Shown here piece by piece: positions 13,931-23,376 of a stretch of 64,000 bases of DNA. The stretch covers positions 1 through 64,000 of the forward strand of contig JAMXDE010000085.1 in the NCBI GenBank assembly GCA_026770025.1. Direction: 5' to 3'. Below the pieces are notes generated by a model, which was not told the origin of the DNA, searched no databases, and saw nothing but the letters and a program-made list of their open reading frames with translations. A program made the translations under genes and the position numbers. This DNA is from Craspedostauros australis. Taxonomy: Eukaryota > Bacillariophyta > Bacillariophyceae > Mastogloiales > Achnanthaceae. Position 1 is the stretch's first letter. Every line of letters starts with the position of its first letter.

Positions 13931-14929
13931 TTTCATTTTTTGTGAAATAGAAATTTAATCTTTTTTTATTATTTAGGAATGATTTAAAACTTAAGATTGT
14001 ACGCGGGTAAATATGACTAAAAATGTTATATTTTAGGTAAAGGTCTTTGATATGTCTTTTTATTCGATTTTGTGTGAATTTTGATAAAAAAGGTGTCACT
14101 ATTAAGTTTTCGCATGAGATTATATTTGAAATAATGCATGAAGGATAGATGTGATTATTGGAATGGCAGCGATAAAATTTTCTAGGGTTAATTTGTTATT
14201 AAATTAGAAGAATCGCTAGTTGATTTTAATCATTTAGTCCGATTTTAGAATAAATTCGGGTTGATGGCATTTTGTAAATTTAAAGAAGTTTAAAGATTTT
14301 TTAGACGGAAGACTCGTGTTACGAATTAAGGTTACAAACAAGTAAAATCGACGGATTCAAAGTCTTCAAGGTTCAAATAACGTACTTAGCACTCAAATTT
14401 GACGAATTCATAAAAGGACATAGTAGTATAAAATTGCTTTAATGTATCTATATAAGTATTTAAATTAGACATGACAGCATTTTATTCAATCGACTGTTTT
14501 AAGGGAATTAATGTTTTTTAATGTTAATGAGGGTGATCTGGGTGGTAATATATGTTATATTTAATATAAGTATGGTTATATTTTATATTGATAGGTCGTA
14601 TGTGAGTGTTTTTATTGATTATGCAGTTTTTCGTTAGAGAGGTTTATAGTTATTAAGTTAAAATACGTATTAGTTTTTCCAAAACGGTCTTGACGAATTG
14701 TTTCATTTCTTGTGAAATAGAAATTTAATCTTTTTTTATTATTTAGGAATGATTTAAAACTTAAGACCACACGCGGGCAAATGTGATTAAAAGTATTATG
14801 CTGTGTTTTGAGTTATTATACGCGTATTTGATTCACGTAAGTGTACCATATAGATTTTAGTAAATTTAATACATTTATGAGTGATTTTTAAGATTTAATG
14901 TTTTTTTTAACGTATACAGGAAACTTCGT
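13931..14929 (+). repeat. Terminal L1'-S' block, copy of 9448-10443
   Basis: This long unit and the short unit after it carry private variants (TTTTCGCATGAGATTATATT in the long unit; ACGCGTATTTGATTCACG and TGTACCATATAGATTT in the short one) shared only with the block at 9448-10443, offset about 4,482 bp. The array ends at this block's last base. Confidence 0.82.
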
Positions 14930-15032
14930 TTAAATTTTTTTATACGGATTTTCATTTAACGTTTCAGTTAAAATTTTTTTAGTTTATTGCTTAATGTTAT
15001 CTAGTCATCCGGGATATGTAAAGCTAGATTAT

Positions 15033-15107
15033 GGTGAATATAACTCAGTTGGTTAGAGTACTAGGTTGTGATTCTAGGAGTCACAGGTTCAAATCCTGTT
15101 ATTCACC
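15033..15107 (+). tRNA. trnH: tRNA-His (GUG)
   Basis: A complete cloverleaf with anticodon GTG in a CTAGG/TCTAG-type arm. The acceptor GTGAATA (15034-15040) pairs with TATTCAC (15100-15106). The additional G at 15033 pairs with C 15107, giving the encoded G-1:C73 pair typical of bacterial-type tRNA-His. It is the first gene after the left repeat array and precedes rnl. Confidence 0.95.
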
Positions 15108-15124
15108 TCGACTTTTCTATTTTA

Positions 15125-17850
15125 AACATTAAAAATTTATAGCATTAAAAGGATACTTAAGCATTAGATCTAAATGAGCGTTTAACTTCGAAATATTACA
15201 ATGAGTTTTTTATTAACTGAGACTTGTAATTTCTCATAGATCGAAAAATCGAGTTTTATTGATTTAAGCAATTTTTCTTTTAAGAGAAAATTAAAAACTT
15301 AATGAACTGAATCATCTAAGTAATTAGGTTATTGAAATCAATCGAGATATCGTGATTAGTGGCGAACGAAAGCGATAAAAGACTGAAAAATTTTTATTTA
15401 AGGTGTCGTTTAAAAGTATCCCAAAGAAGGTTAATCGTAATAGATCAGTCCTGTGAAGCGGCATATAAATTTTTTGTAAGTAAATTGATACAAGTCATGT
15501 GTTGATTAAAAACCGGGGGACCATCCTCGAAGTCTTAGAGATTTAATGACTAATAGTGGAAAGTACCGTGAGGGAAAAGTGAAAGAATTTTCGCGAAAAT
15601 GAAAAATTTTTAAAATTTAATGCCAACAAATTGTCGTAGTTCAATTACACAGAATAACGGCGTACCTTTTGCATAATGGATCAACAAGTGTATTTTAATG
15701 GCGAGCTAAAGTTTAATTATTTAGGCGTAAAAAAAATAAGTTGTAATACTGCAATTAAGTCTTTAAAATATGACCCGAAACTAAGTGATCTAATCATGAG
15801 CTGGTTGAAGTCGAAGCGGAAACGCTTCATTGAGGACCGAACCCGTGTATGTGGAAAAATGCTGGGATGACTTGTGATTAGGGGTGAAAGGCCAATCAAA
15901 CTTAGAGATAGCTGGTTTTCTGCGAAATCTATTTTAGTAGAACGTTTAGAATTTACTTTGGAAGAGGTAGAGCTCTTATTAAATGATAGGGACTTAACGT
16001 CTTATTGAATTTAGTAAAACTTCGAATACTTATTAAAAGGAAGCTAAACAGACAGGCTTTGAGTGCTAAGATTCACAGCCAAGAGGGAAACAGCCCTGAT
16101 TATTGGTTAAGGCCCCAAAAAATGACTAAGTTAAAAAGGGTTAAAAAATACAAACAACCGAGAGGTAGTCTTAGAAGCAGACACCCTTTAAAGAAAGCGT
16201 AACAGCTCATTGGTCTAGTTTTTTTGCCCAGAAAATGTATAGGGAATAAAGTTATTTGCCGAAACTATAAATTTTACTTATTTTTAAATAAAATGGTAGC
16301 AGAACGTTCTGTAAATCAAAGAAAATTCATAGTTATATGGGTTGGAGATATCAGAAGTGATAATGTTGATATGAGTAACGATAAACGGTGTTAAACATCG
16401 TCACCTTAAGTTCAAGGTTTCCAAAACAAGATTAAATCGTTTTGGTTAAGTAATTCGGTCTCTAAGATAAAGATGATAATCTTATTTTGATGAGTAATAA
16501 AGTACAAATCTTCTAATTTTTAAAAGTGACAAAATATTAAGACTATCTGAATTTTATAGTTTAAATTTAGGTTTTTTAGTGTTTTCAAGAAATAGCTTTA
16601 AAGATAAAACCGTACCCTAAACCAACACAGGTGAACTAGTTTAGTAAATTAAGGTGCTTGAGAAAACTGCGTTGAAGGAACTCGGCAAATTGACTCTGTA
16701 ACTTCGGAATAAGGAGTGACACTTTTTGGTAACCCTGAAAGTGTTGTCACATAATCGAGGACAGCGACTGTTTATTAAAAACACAAGTTTCTGCTAATTT
16801 GTAAGAAGATGTATTGAAACTGACGCCTGCCCAGTGCTGTAAGATTAAAAGAAGAGGTCTTTTGGCTTTAACTCGAACTCCCAGTAAACGGCGGCTGTAA
16901 CTCTGACGGTCCTAAGGTAGCGAAATTCCTTGGCATTTAATTGGTGTCCTGCATGAATGGCGTAACGACTGTCCTACTGTCTCCAACGCAGACTCAGTGA
17001 AATTAAAGTTCCTGTGAAGATGCAGGATTCTTGTGGCTAGACGGAAAGACCCTGGCACCTTTACGATAATTATGCATTGTAATAAAATTTTTTTTGTATA
17101 GAATAAGTGGAAAGTTGCATTTTGATGTGTTACGCTAGTAAACTATTTAAACATCCTTGAAATACCACTCTGAAGATTTTTTGTTACTTATTTAGAAGAC
17201 ATTGTATGGTGGGTCGTTTGACTGGGGCGGTCGCCTCCTAAAAAGTAACGGAGGCGTACAAAAGGTAACCTTAAGTTGATGTGTAACTTCTTTAAAGCAT
17301 AATAGTATATTGGTTGCTTGACTGTAAGATTGACAAATCAAGCAGGGACGTAAGTCGGTTATAGTGATCCGGTGATTCTGAATGGAAAAGGTCACCGCTC
17401 AACGGATAAAAGGTACGCCAGGGATAACAGGCTAATCACCCTCTAGAGACCCTATCGACGGGGTGGTTTGGCACCTCGATGTTGGATTATCGCATCCTGG
17501 AGCTGTAAATGGTTCCAAGGGTTTGGCTGTTCGCCAATGAAGGCGGTACATGATCTGAGTTTAGAACGTCGTGAGACAGTTTGGTCCCTATCTACCATAA
17601 GAGTATAAAATTGTAAGAAGTAGACCTTAGTACGAGAGGACTGGGAAAAGTAAGCCTCTGGTGAATCGATTGCAAGACTTATTGCATTGTCGAGTAGCTA
17701 CGTTTATAATAAATAATCACTGAAAGCATCTAAGTGAGAAGTTATTCTTGATATTCGTTTTTTTTAATGTGGAAGATTACTACATAGATAGGCTTAGTGT
17801 GTAAGAATTGTAAGGTTTTCAGCTAATAAGTACTAAATTAAAATTTCTTA
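15125..17850 (+). rRNA. rnl: Large subunit ribosomal RNA
   Basis: Forms the core of the mitochondrial 50S-type subunit. Landmarks: the GGTAGCGAAATTCCTTGGC core near 16915-16935, the TAACAGGCTAATC / GGCACCTCGATGTTGG peptidyl-transferase region near 17424-17485, and the sarcin-ricin loop AGTACGAGAGGA near 17629-17640. Ends are estimated: the 5' end follows trnH closely, and the 3' end is about 17845-17855 after TAATAAGTACTAAATT. Short ORFs inside it are chance readings. No intron was seen in the conserved segments. Confidence 0.95.
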
Positions 17851-17914
17851 TTTTTAATGTTTTTAAAAATTAATTTACATTTTTATTGGAAACTTTAGCT
17901 CTGTAAATCAATTT

Positions 17915-17943
17915 AAGGCGAATTAGTTTAATTTTTTCGCCTT
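17915..17943 (+). terminator. Hairpin in the rnl-rns spacer
   Basis: AAGGCGAA (17915-17922) and TTCGCCTT (17936-17943) form a perfect 8-bp stem with a 13-nt loop, in an otherwise AT-rich spacer of about 150 bases between the rRNA genes. It may be an rRNA processing or stabilising hairpin; that role is inference. Confidence 0.5.
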
Positions 17944-17999
17944 TGTTCAGATTTTAATTCAAATTAATTAAAAAATTGTATATAAATACTTATTAATTA

Positions 18000-18835
18000 A
18001 TATTATATGAGTTTGATCCTGGCTCAGAATGAACGCTAGTAGTATGCCTAACACATGCGAGTCTAACGAAAGTTTTTTTCGTGGCGAACGGGTGAGGAGA
18101 AAACAGAAGAACTGCCTTTTTGATTGGCACAAAGCTTATTTTATAAGTAAAAATTCCAAATAATCAAAGACTTTAGTCGCAAAGAGATGTTTCTGTTGAA
18201 GATTAGGTAGTTGGTAATTTATAAGCTTACCAAGCCTACGATCTTTAGTTGGTCTGAGAGGATGATCAACCACACTGGAACTGAAACAAGGTCCAGGCTA
18301 ACATGTTGGCCAGCAGTGTGGAATATTGGACAATGAACGAAAGTTTGATCCAGCAATACTACATGGGTGATGACTGCTTATTAAAGTTGTAAAGCTCTTT
18401 TATTAAAGAAGATAATGACATTATTTAAAGTAATTTAGTCCCGGCAAATACTCGTGCCAGCAGCCGCGGTAATACGGGAGGGGCGAGCGTTATTCGGCTT
18501 AATTGGGCGTAAAGGGTCCGTAGACTGTAAAATAAGTTTTTTGTTAAATCTTAAAACCTAATTTTAACTTTTGCAATTAATACTATTTTACTTCGAGTTT
18601 GGTACAGAAAAGCAGAATTTTATAAGAAAGGGTGAAATCTGTAGATATATAAAGGAATGCCATCAGCGAAGGCGGCTTTTTGGTACAAACTGACGTTGAG
18701 GGACGAAAATATGGGTAGCAAACAGGATTAGAGACCCTGGTAGTCCATATTGTAAATTCTGGGTACTGTGATTTAATTTTTAAAAGTTGGATCTTTCAAG
18801 CTAACGCAATAAGTACCCCGCCTGAAGAGTATGAT

Positions 18836-18868
<33 letters not shown>

Positions 18869-19001
18869 TCTAACACTAGTGGTGGGGCATGTGGTTTAAT
18901 GCGATAATCCGCGCAAAACCTTACCAATTCTTGACATATTAATAATTAATTTTACAATTTATTTTTGTTTGGATTATTATTATTACAGGTGTTGCACGAC
19001 T

Positions 19002-19038
<37 letters not shown>

Positions 19039-19468
19039 TGAAACGGGCGTAACTCTTATCTATAATAGAGACAAACTAAGGGTTTTTGCTCTTAATTGCT
19101 TTAAAGAGACAATTAACGATAAGTTAATGGAAGGTAAGAATTAAGTCAAGTCAATGTGACCCTGATGAATTGGGCTACACACGTGCTACAATGAAAATTA
19201 CAAAGAGTAACAAAAAAGAAATTTTAAGTTAATCTGTAAAAATTTTCCCAGTTCGGATTATAGGCTGCAACTCGTCTATATGAAGGTGGAATCACTAGTA
19301 ATCGCAAATCAGAACGTTGCGGTGAACATGTAACTTGACCTTGTACACACCGCCCGTCACTTGCAAAGAGTTAGTTTCGCTTGAAGATTTTAATAAAATC
19401 TATTGAGAGACTGATGATTTGGATGAAGTCGTAACAAGGTAGCTGTACGGGAACGTGTAGCTGGAATA
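18000..19468 (+). rRNA. rns: Small subunit ribosomal RNA
   Basis: Landmarks: GAGTTTGATCCTGGCTCAG near 18009-18027, GTGCCAGCAGCCGCGGTAA near 18454, the GGATTAGAGACCC 790-type loop near 18725, CAAAGGAATTGACGGGG near 18851, the decoding-site region GTACACACCGCCCGTCAC near 19343, and GTCGTAACAAGGTAGC near 19429. The 3' end (GTAGCTGGAATACA) has no CCTCC anti-Shine-Dalgarno, as in many mitochondria, so start codons here cannot be supported by an SD match. Ends are approximate; a tRNA-like element begins immediately at the 3' end. Confidence 0.95.
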
Positions 19469-19469
19469 C

Positions 19470-19521
19470 AGTAGAGTTAATATATTTGACTAATAAAGAG
19501 GTTCAAATCCTCAATCTACTA
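19470..19521 (+). ncRNA. tRNA-like element after rns, no D arm
   Basis: AGTAGAG (19470-19476) can pair with ATCTACT (19514-19520) in six of seven positions. A T arm AGAGG-TTCAAAT-CCTCA lies at 19497-19513 (four pairs). Only 20 nt separate acceptor and T arm and no 7-nt anticodon loop with a stem can be drawn, so this is not a normal tRNA. It abuts the 3' end of rns and may be a t-element that marks an RNase P/Z cleavage site, or a degenerate tRNA. Confidence 0.4.
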
Positions 19522-19610
19522 TAATTACCTGAACAATTGTTCAAGAGTAATCTTTAGAAAGCTTTTTAATACTGAAGATCGGGAATTACGTAAGATAGTC
19601 TAATAGCTAA

Positions 19611-19683
19611 GTCAGGGAAGTGCATAGGTTAGCATATCAGGTTCATGCCCTGAAACTTGTAGGTTCGAATCCTGCCTCTGATA
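19611..19683 (+). tRNA. trnfM: tRNA-fMet (CAU), initiator
   Basis: Cloverleaf with anticodon CAT in the arm TCAGG-TTCATGC-CCTGA and T arm GTAGG-TTCGAAT-CCTGC. Of the three CAT tRNAs here, its anticodon-to-T-arm region most resembles the plant mitochondrial initiator (recalled family pattern), and its first acceptor pair is a weak G-U, in keeping with initiators. nad6 starts one base after the discriminator, so tRNA excision would create the nad6 5' end. Confidence 0.8.
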
Positions 19684-19684
19684 G

Positions 19685-20272
19685 ATGACAGTTTCTTTAA
19701 TATATATATTTTCCGCTTTACTAATACTTAGCGCAGTAATGGTAATCCTTGCTCAGAATCCACTTCATTCTGTTTTATTTTTAGTAAGTTGTTTTCTGCA
19801 TGCATCTTTACTAATTTTTTTAACCGATAATGAGTTTTTAGCTTTATTTTTTTTAATCATATATTTAGGCGCTATAGCAATCCTATTTTTATTTGTCGTG
19901 ATGATGTTGGACATAAAATACCATGAGTTGCAAATAACACGGTTATACTTGCCTGTTGGTATTTTGCTGGGTGGTGTTTTATTTTTCGAAGTCCACGGTG
20001 CAGTCTCTAAGATTTTCTCAACAATTTCTCCTTTAAAAGATCAAAACTATAATATCTATGGAAATTGGTATAACAATATTGATGCATTAACAGATGTACT
20101 AGCTATAAGTCAAGTATTTTATACACAGTATTTGCTGCAAATATTAGTTGCGGGTTTGATCTTATATATCGCTGTTATTGGTGTGGCCTTTCTGACAATT
20201 TTTCCTGAGTCAAACAAAACTTCGTACGGTCAATCTTTATTTAAACAAATTTCGAGAAAAAATGTTTTATAA
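19685..20272 (+). CDS. nad6: NADH dehydrogenase subunit 6
   Basis: 195-aa inner-membrane subunit of the complex I proton-pumping arm (NuoJ homologue). Several hydrophobic helices are visible. The family signature is NPLHSVLFLVSCF at residues ~25-37, then EFLALFFLIIYLGAIAILFL (~50-69), the conserved TM3 region with its pi-bulge. The ATG lies one base after trnfM, so the start is fixed by context. Length is normal for algal nad6. It is followed within 10 bp by trnM, and there is no sign of degradation. Confidence 0.95.
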   Translation: MTVSLIYIFSALLILSAVMVILAQNPLHSVLFLVSCFLHASLLIFLTDNEFLALFFLIIYLGAIAILFLFVVMMLDIKYHELQITRLYLPVGILLGGVLFFEVHGAVSKIFSTISPLKDQNYNIYGNWYNNIDALTDVLAISQVFYTQYLLQILVAGLILYIAVIGVAFLTIFPESNKTSYGQSLFKQISRKNVL

Positions 20273-20279
20273 TTCAAAT

Positions 20280-20353
20280 GATGGAATAGTTCAGTTGGTT
20301 AGAATGTTGGAATCATAATCCAAATGTCGGGAGTTCAAATCTCTCTTTCATCA
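20280..20353 (+). tRNA. trnM: tRNA-Met (CAU), elongator
   Basis: The acceptor GATGGAA pairs with TTTCATC. The anticodon arm is TTGGA-ATCATAA-TCCAA and the T arm GGGAG-TTCAAAT-CTCTC. The GGAATCATAATCC anticodon arm is the bacterial and plastid elongator-Met pattern, so this is assigned as elongator; the exact class of CAT tRNAs is an inference from resemblance. Confidence 0.8.
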
Positions 20354-20359
20354 AATAAA

Positions 20360-20432
20360 GAGTAATTGACTCAATTGGTAGAGTGTCTTGCTTACAACGA
20401 GAAAGTTAGTGGTTCGAGTCCGCTATTACTTA
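20360..20432 (+). tRNA. trnV: tRNA-Val (UAC)
   Basis: Anticodon TAC in the arm TCTTG-CTTACAA-CGAGA; T arm AGTGG-TTCGAGT-CCGCT; acceptor GAGTAAT pairs with ATTACTT (G-U at the top). It sits 6 bp after trnM and 17 bp before the nad11 3'-half gene. Confidence 0.93.
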
Positions 20433-20449
20433 AAATAAAATTTTTATAA

Positions 20450-22024
20450 ATGGGAGCGTTAACACTAAAAACATTTTCTGATGAGGTTAGAGAATGGGAG
20501 TTTATTGAAGGAGAAGGCATTGATCCTACTGATGGTTTTGGGACCAGTTTACGGCTTTCTATACGAGAAAATCAGATATTCTTGGCAGAACCTAATGATC
20601 CTGATATGCCATGGTTAACAGATCGTGGTCGATTATTTTTTGATGGGATGTTTGAAGAATCTCATTCTGATTTAGATTGGCAAGAATTTTTCCGAAAAGT
20701 GATGGATTCTTTGTACTTTACAGATCATTTAAATTATCTTAAAAAAAGCTCTATCTTTTCGTTATTATTCATATTTGAAAATCTTAGTTTAGAAACCTTG
20801 AATATACTATATTTATTAGGCCGGCAATCTTCATTAATTCAACTTCGTAGAGCAGAAGCTTCCTCCAATAAAAATGATTTGGAAAGTTTTTATCAACTTA
20901 ATTCAAGTTCAAGGAAACATAATCTAAACAAATCTACTTTAGGTTTGCTGATTAATACTAATGTCCGCTATGAAGGTTACGTTTTAAATTTAAGTCTAAG
21001 GCAGCGACTCTTAAAAGGAAATTTTAAACTGTTTGTACTAAATTCTATAGTAGATCTGACATTCCCAGTTTATAATTTAGGGTCAAATATGAATATTTTG
21101 CGTTCAATTGGAGAAGGTACTAATTTAAGTTGCCAGGATTTTAAAAATGCAGAATTTCCTTTATTAATATCCAATTCTGAAACGATGCGACGTAATGATG
21201 CAAAAGAAATTTTTAAAATACTGAAGCGTGTTGTCTTAATGAATGGCGCTTGGAACGCTTTAAATACATTGAATCCAAATTTAGGTGCAACAGGAATGAA
21301 TTCTTTGTCGAATTTCCTTCCGGTAAATTCAGAAGATTTTAGCAATTTTTTCGGTTTATATTTTATTAATATTTCAGTGAGTGCTGTATCGAATCTGAAG
21401 CAATTGACTGAGCTAGAACTACTTGATTTAACTGTTCCAAACAGATTAAAAGCTAATAGTAATATTATAAGCCAAAATAATACCAATTTAAGTAAAGAGT
21501 TTTGTTTACAGTTTAATGAAAATGATTTAAGTCGGTACTATTACTTACCAAATAACTTGTTTTTAGAAGATAGTGAAACTTTTATAAACACGCAAGGGCT
21601 GATTAAACGAGTAACTAAGACAATTCATTTTAAGAAAGAAGCTAAAACAAATTGGCAGATTCTTAGAAAGCTTTACGCCAAAGTGAAAAAATTAGTTGTA
21701 TTGACTAATAAAAAAGATAACGTCCTAATTCATTATAATTGTAACAACTTGTTTAGTTTTAAGAATTTTATGCATTTTCAGTTTCAGACATCGAAAAGCC
21801 TTACCAGTATGGGTTCCTTTTTAACTAAGCGAGCAAAACCTTTAAATTATCTGGCAGTTTCGCAACCAATCAAATCAAAAAGGGTGAAGATTTTTAATAC
21901 AAAACTGAAAAATTGGTTGGACGACTTCTTTAACACTGCAGGGAAAGACTTTTATAGCTATAATTCTTCGGCTTTAATTAATTGCTCCAAAATTCAACGA
22001 GCTAATATGACTAATTTTTTTTAA
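20450..22024 (+). CDS. nad11: Complex I subunit nad11, C-terminal half (separate gene)
   Basis: 524-aa product equivalent to the C-terminal part of the 75-kDa/NuoG subunit, the degenerate molybdopterin-oxidoreductase-like domain without redox centres. The first ~65 residues fit the NuoG segment right after the last Fe-S cluster: GALT, then VREWEF, SLRLSIRENQIF, and WLTDRGRLFFDGMF. The rest is weakly conserved and AT-biased, as expected for this domain. The 5' half with all the Fe-S clusters is encoded at 52348-52962, so nad11 is split. The start ATG immediately precedes GALT, the motif that also occurs near the end of the 5' half (GVLT). A 138-codon antisense ORF inside it is a shadow. Confidence 0.88.
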   Translation: MGALTLKTFSDEVREWEFIEGEGIDPTDGFGTSLRLSIRENQIFLAEPNDPDMPWLTDRGRLFFDGMFEESHSDLDWQEFFRKVMDSLYFTDHLNYLKKSSIFSLLFIFENLSLETLNILYLLGRQSSLIQLRRAEASSNKNDLESFYQLNSSSRKHNLNKSTLGLLINTNVRYEGYVLNLSLRQRLLKGNFKLFVLNSIVDLTFPVYNLGSNMNILRSIGEGTNLSCQDFKNAEFPLLISNSETMRRNDAKEIFKILKRVVLMNGAWNALNTLNPNLGATGMNSLSNFLPVNSEDFSNFFGLYFINISVSAVSNLKQLTELELLDLTVPNRLKANSNIISQNNTNLSKEFCLQFNENDLSRYYYLPNNLFLEDSETFINTQGLIKRVTKTIHFKKEAKTNWQILRKLYAKVKKLVVLTNKKDNVLIHYNCNNLFSFKNFMHFQFQTSKSLTSMGSFLTKRAKPLNYLAVSQPIKSKRVKIFNTKLKNWLDDFFNTAGKDFYSYNSSALINCSKIQRANMTNFF

Positions 22025-22044
22025 TTTCTTGATATATATATATT

Positions 22045-22482
22045 ATGAATACTAATCTTTTTTTAAAAAACTTTACTGAAACCACTAATTATCTAGAAAA
22101 TTTAAGCCTAATATCATTGTCTTCGCTTAAAGGAGAATATTTGGGTATTTTAATTTATATCATTTTTGGTGCTTGTTTAGGCTTATTAATTGTTGGTCTT
22201 TCTTATTTGTTTGTCACTCAAAGTCCTGAGTCTGAAAAGTTGTCGACTTATGAATGTGGTTTTGAGCCTTATGAGGATAGTAGAAATAGATTTAATATCC
22301 GTTTTTACACAATTGCGATTTTGTTTTTATTATTTGATATTGAGATAATTTTTTTACTCCCTTGGTGTTTGTCATTGTCACAGCTTAACATTCTAAGTTT
22401 TTGGTCTATTATTGAATTTTTAGCAGAACTTGGTGTTGGGTTTGTTTATATTTGGGTAGTGGGGGCAATTGATTGGAAGTAA
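22045..22482 (+). CDS. nad3: NADH dehydrogenase subunit 3
   Basis: 145-aa complex I membrane subunit (NuoA homologue). The signature loop YECGFEP (residues ~69-75), carrying the conserved Cys involved in the active/deactive transition in other species, is followed by RFYTIAILFLLFDIEIIFLL and a third helix ending GAIDWK. It is longer than the usual ~118 aa because of about 25 extra residues before the first helix. Upstream is the nad11 3' half (20 bp); cox3 follows. Confidence 0.95.
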   Translation: MNTNLFLKNFTETTNYLENLSLISLSSLKGEYLGILIYIIFGACLGLLIVGLSYLFVTQSPESEKLSTYECGFEPYEDSRNRFNIRFYTIAILFLLFDIEIIFLLPWCLSLSQLNILSFWSIIEFLAELGVGFVYIWVVGAIDWK

Positions 22483-22500
22483 TTAGCTTTGATAAATATT

Positions 22501-23361
22501 ATGAGTAACGTAAAAAATAATTTAAATTTTAAATATCTAAACACAACTCACCAATTTCACTTGGTTGACCCTAGCCCATGGCCTCTATTAGCTTCGCTTG
22601 GAGGGTTTATGCTTACAATTGGCCTCGTTCTGTATATGCATAGAATGTTGGGGGGCTGGGCTTTGTTTTTAAATGGTTTTTTAACTGTTCTGTATGTAAT
22701 GTATGTTTGGTGGCGTGATATTGTTAGAGAAGCTACTTATGAAGAGCAGCATACTTTTGTTGTACAACGAGGTTTGCGGCTTGGTATGGTGCTTTTTATT
22801 GTGTCAGAAATCATGTTTTTTTTTGCATTCTTTTGGTCATTTTTCCATTCAAGTTTGTCTCCTGTATTTAATATTGGAGGCGTTTGGCCTCCTAAATCCA
22901 TAGTTTCTATGGATACTTATACGATACCCCTTACGAATACTTTTCTACTTTTAAGTTCTGGGGCTACTGTAACCTGGGCTCATCATGCAATTATTCTTAG
23001 AGCAAAAAGACAGACAATTGTTGCGCTTATTTACACACTAATACTGGCTATTTTATTTACTTATTTTCAAGGTTTGGAGTATGTTTCTGCTCCTTTTAAT
23101 ATAAGTGATGGAATTTATGGGTCTTGTTTTTATATGGCGACAGGGTTTCACGGTTTCCATGTTTTTGCAGGGTCTGTTGCTTTATTTGTGTCATTTGTCA
23201 GAATAGTCTTGAATCACTCAACTGATACGCATCACTTTGGTTTTGAATCAGCGATTTGGTATTGGCATTTTGTTGATGTGGTATGGCTATTTTTGTTTAT
23301 CAACATTTATTGGTGGGGAAATTTGGAGCCTCAAACATTATCTGTGACTTTATTTGTTTAA
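22501..23361 (+). CDS. cox3: Cytochrome c oxidase subunit 3
   Basis: 286-aa subunit III of complex IV, seven-helix type. Characteristic segments: HLVDPSPWPLLASLGGF near residue 20, WWRDIVREATYEEQHT (~68), the conserved Glu-containing helix SEIMFFFAFFWSFFH, and HFGFESAIWYWHFVDVVWLF near the C-terminus. The frame is open 12 nt further upstream from a TTG, but the ATG at 22501 is preferred because it gives the family-like start and needs no rare initiator. It lies 18 bp after nad3 and 15 bp before cob. Confidence 0.95.
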   Translation: MSNVKNNLNFKYLNTTHQFHLVDPSPWPLLASLGGFMLTIGLVLYMHRMLGGWALFLNGFLTVLYVMYVWWRDIVREATYEEQHTFVVQRGLRLGMVLFIVSEIMFFFAFFWSFFHSSLSPVFNIGGVWPPKSIVSMDTYTIPLTNTFLLLSSGATVTWAHHAIILRAKRQTIVALIYTLILAILFTYFQGLEYVSAPFNISDGIYGSCFYMATGFHGFHVFAGSVALFVSFVRIVLNHSTDTHHFGFESAIWYWHFVDVVWLFLFINIYWWGNLEPQTLSVTLFV

Positions 23362-23376
23362 AGTCGAGTTAGTGCA

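Larger units (their letters stand above)
1..14929 (+). repeat. Left direct-repeat array (long and short units)
   Basis: About 14.9 kb of head-to-tail direct repeats with no supported gene. Unit heads begin with TTTCAT followed by a T-run and TGTGAAA. Long units (742-775 bp) begin near 1 (cut by the window), 764, 1763, 2538, 4199, 4941, 5713, 6485, 7482, 8675, 9448, 10668, 11414, 12186, 13185 and 13931. Short units (about 224 bp) begin near 1538, 3304, 3527, 3751, 3975, 7257, 8228, 8451, 10220, 10444, 12960 and 14701. Long and short units share the first 90 bp or so and then diverge. The array stops abruptly at about 14929, where unique sequence leading to trnH begins. Minus-strand ORFs of 79-92 codons recur in L1 units but are not believed to be genes. 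Confidence 0.95.

Noticed and set aside
1-14929. CRISPR array
   Set aside because: Units are 224-775 bp with no short repeat/unique spacer alternation and no cas genes; this is organellar tandem repeat DNA.
15676-17395. Four small ORFs (15676, 15717, 16005, 17192)
   Set aside because: They lie inside the conserved large-subunit rRNA gene and are chance open frames.
21070-21486. 138-codon antisense ORF
   Set aside because: Shadow of the nad11 3'-half gene on the other strand; no family features.
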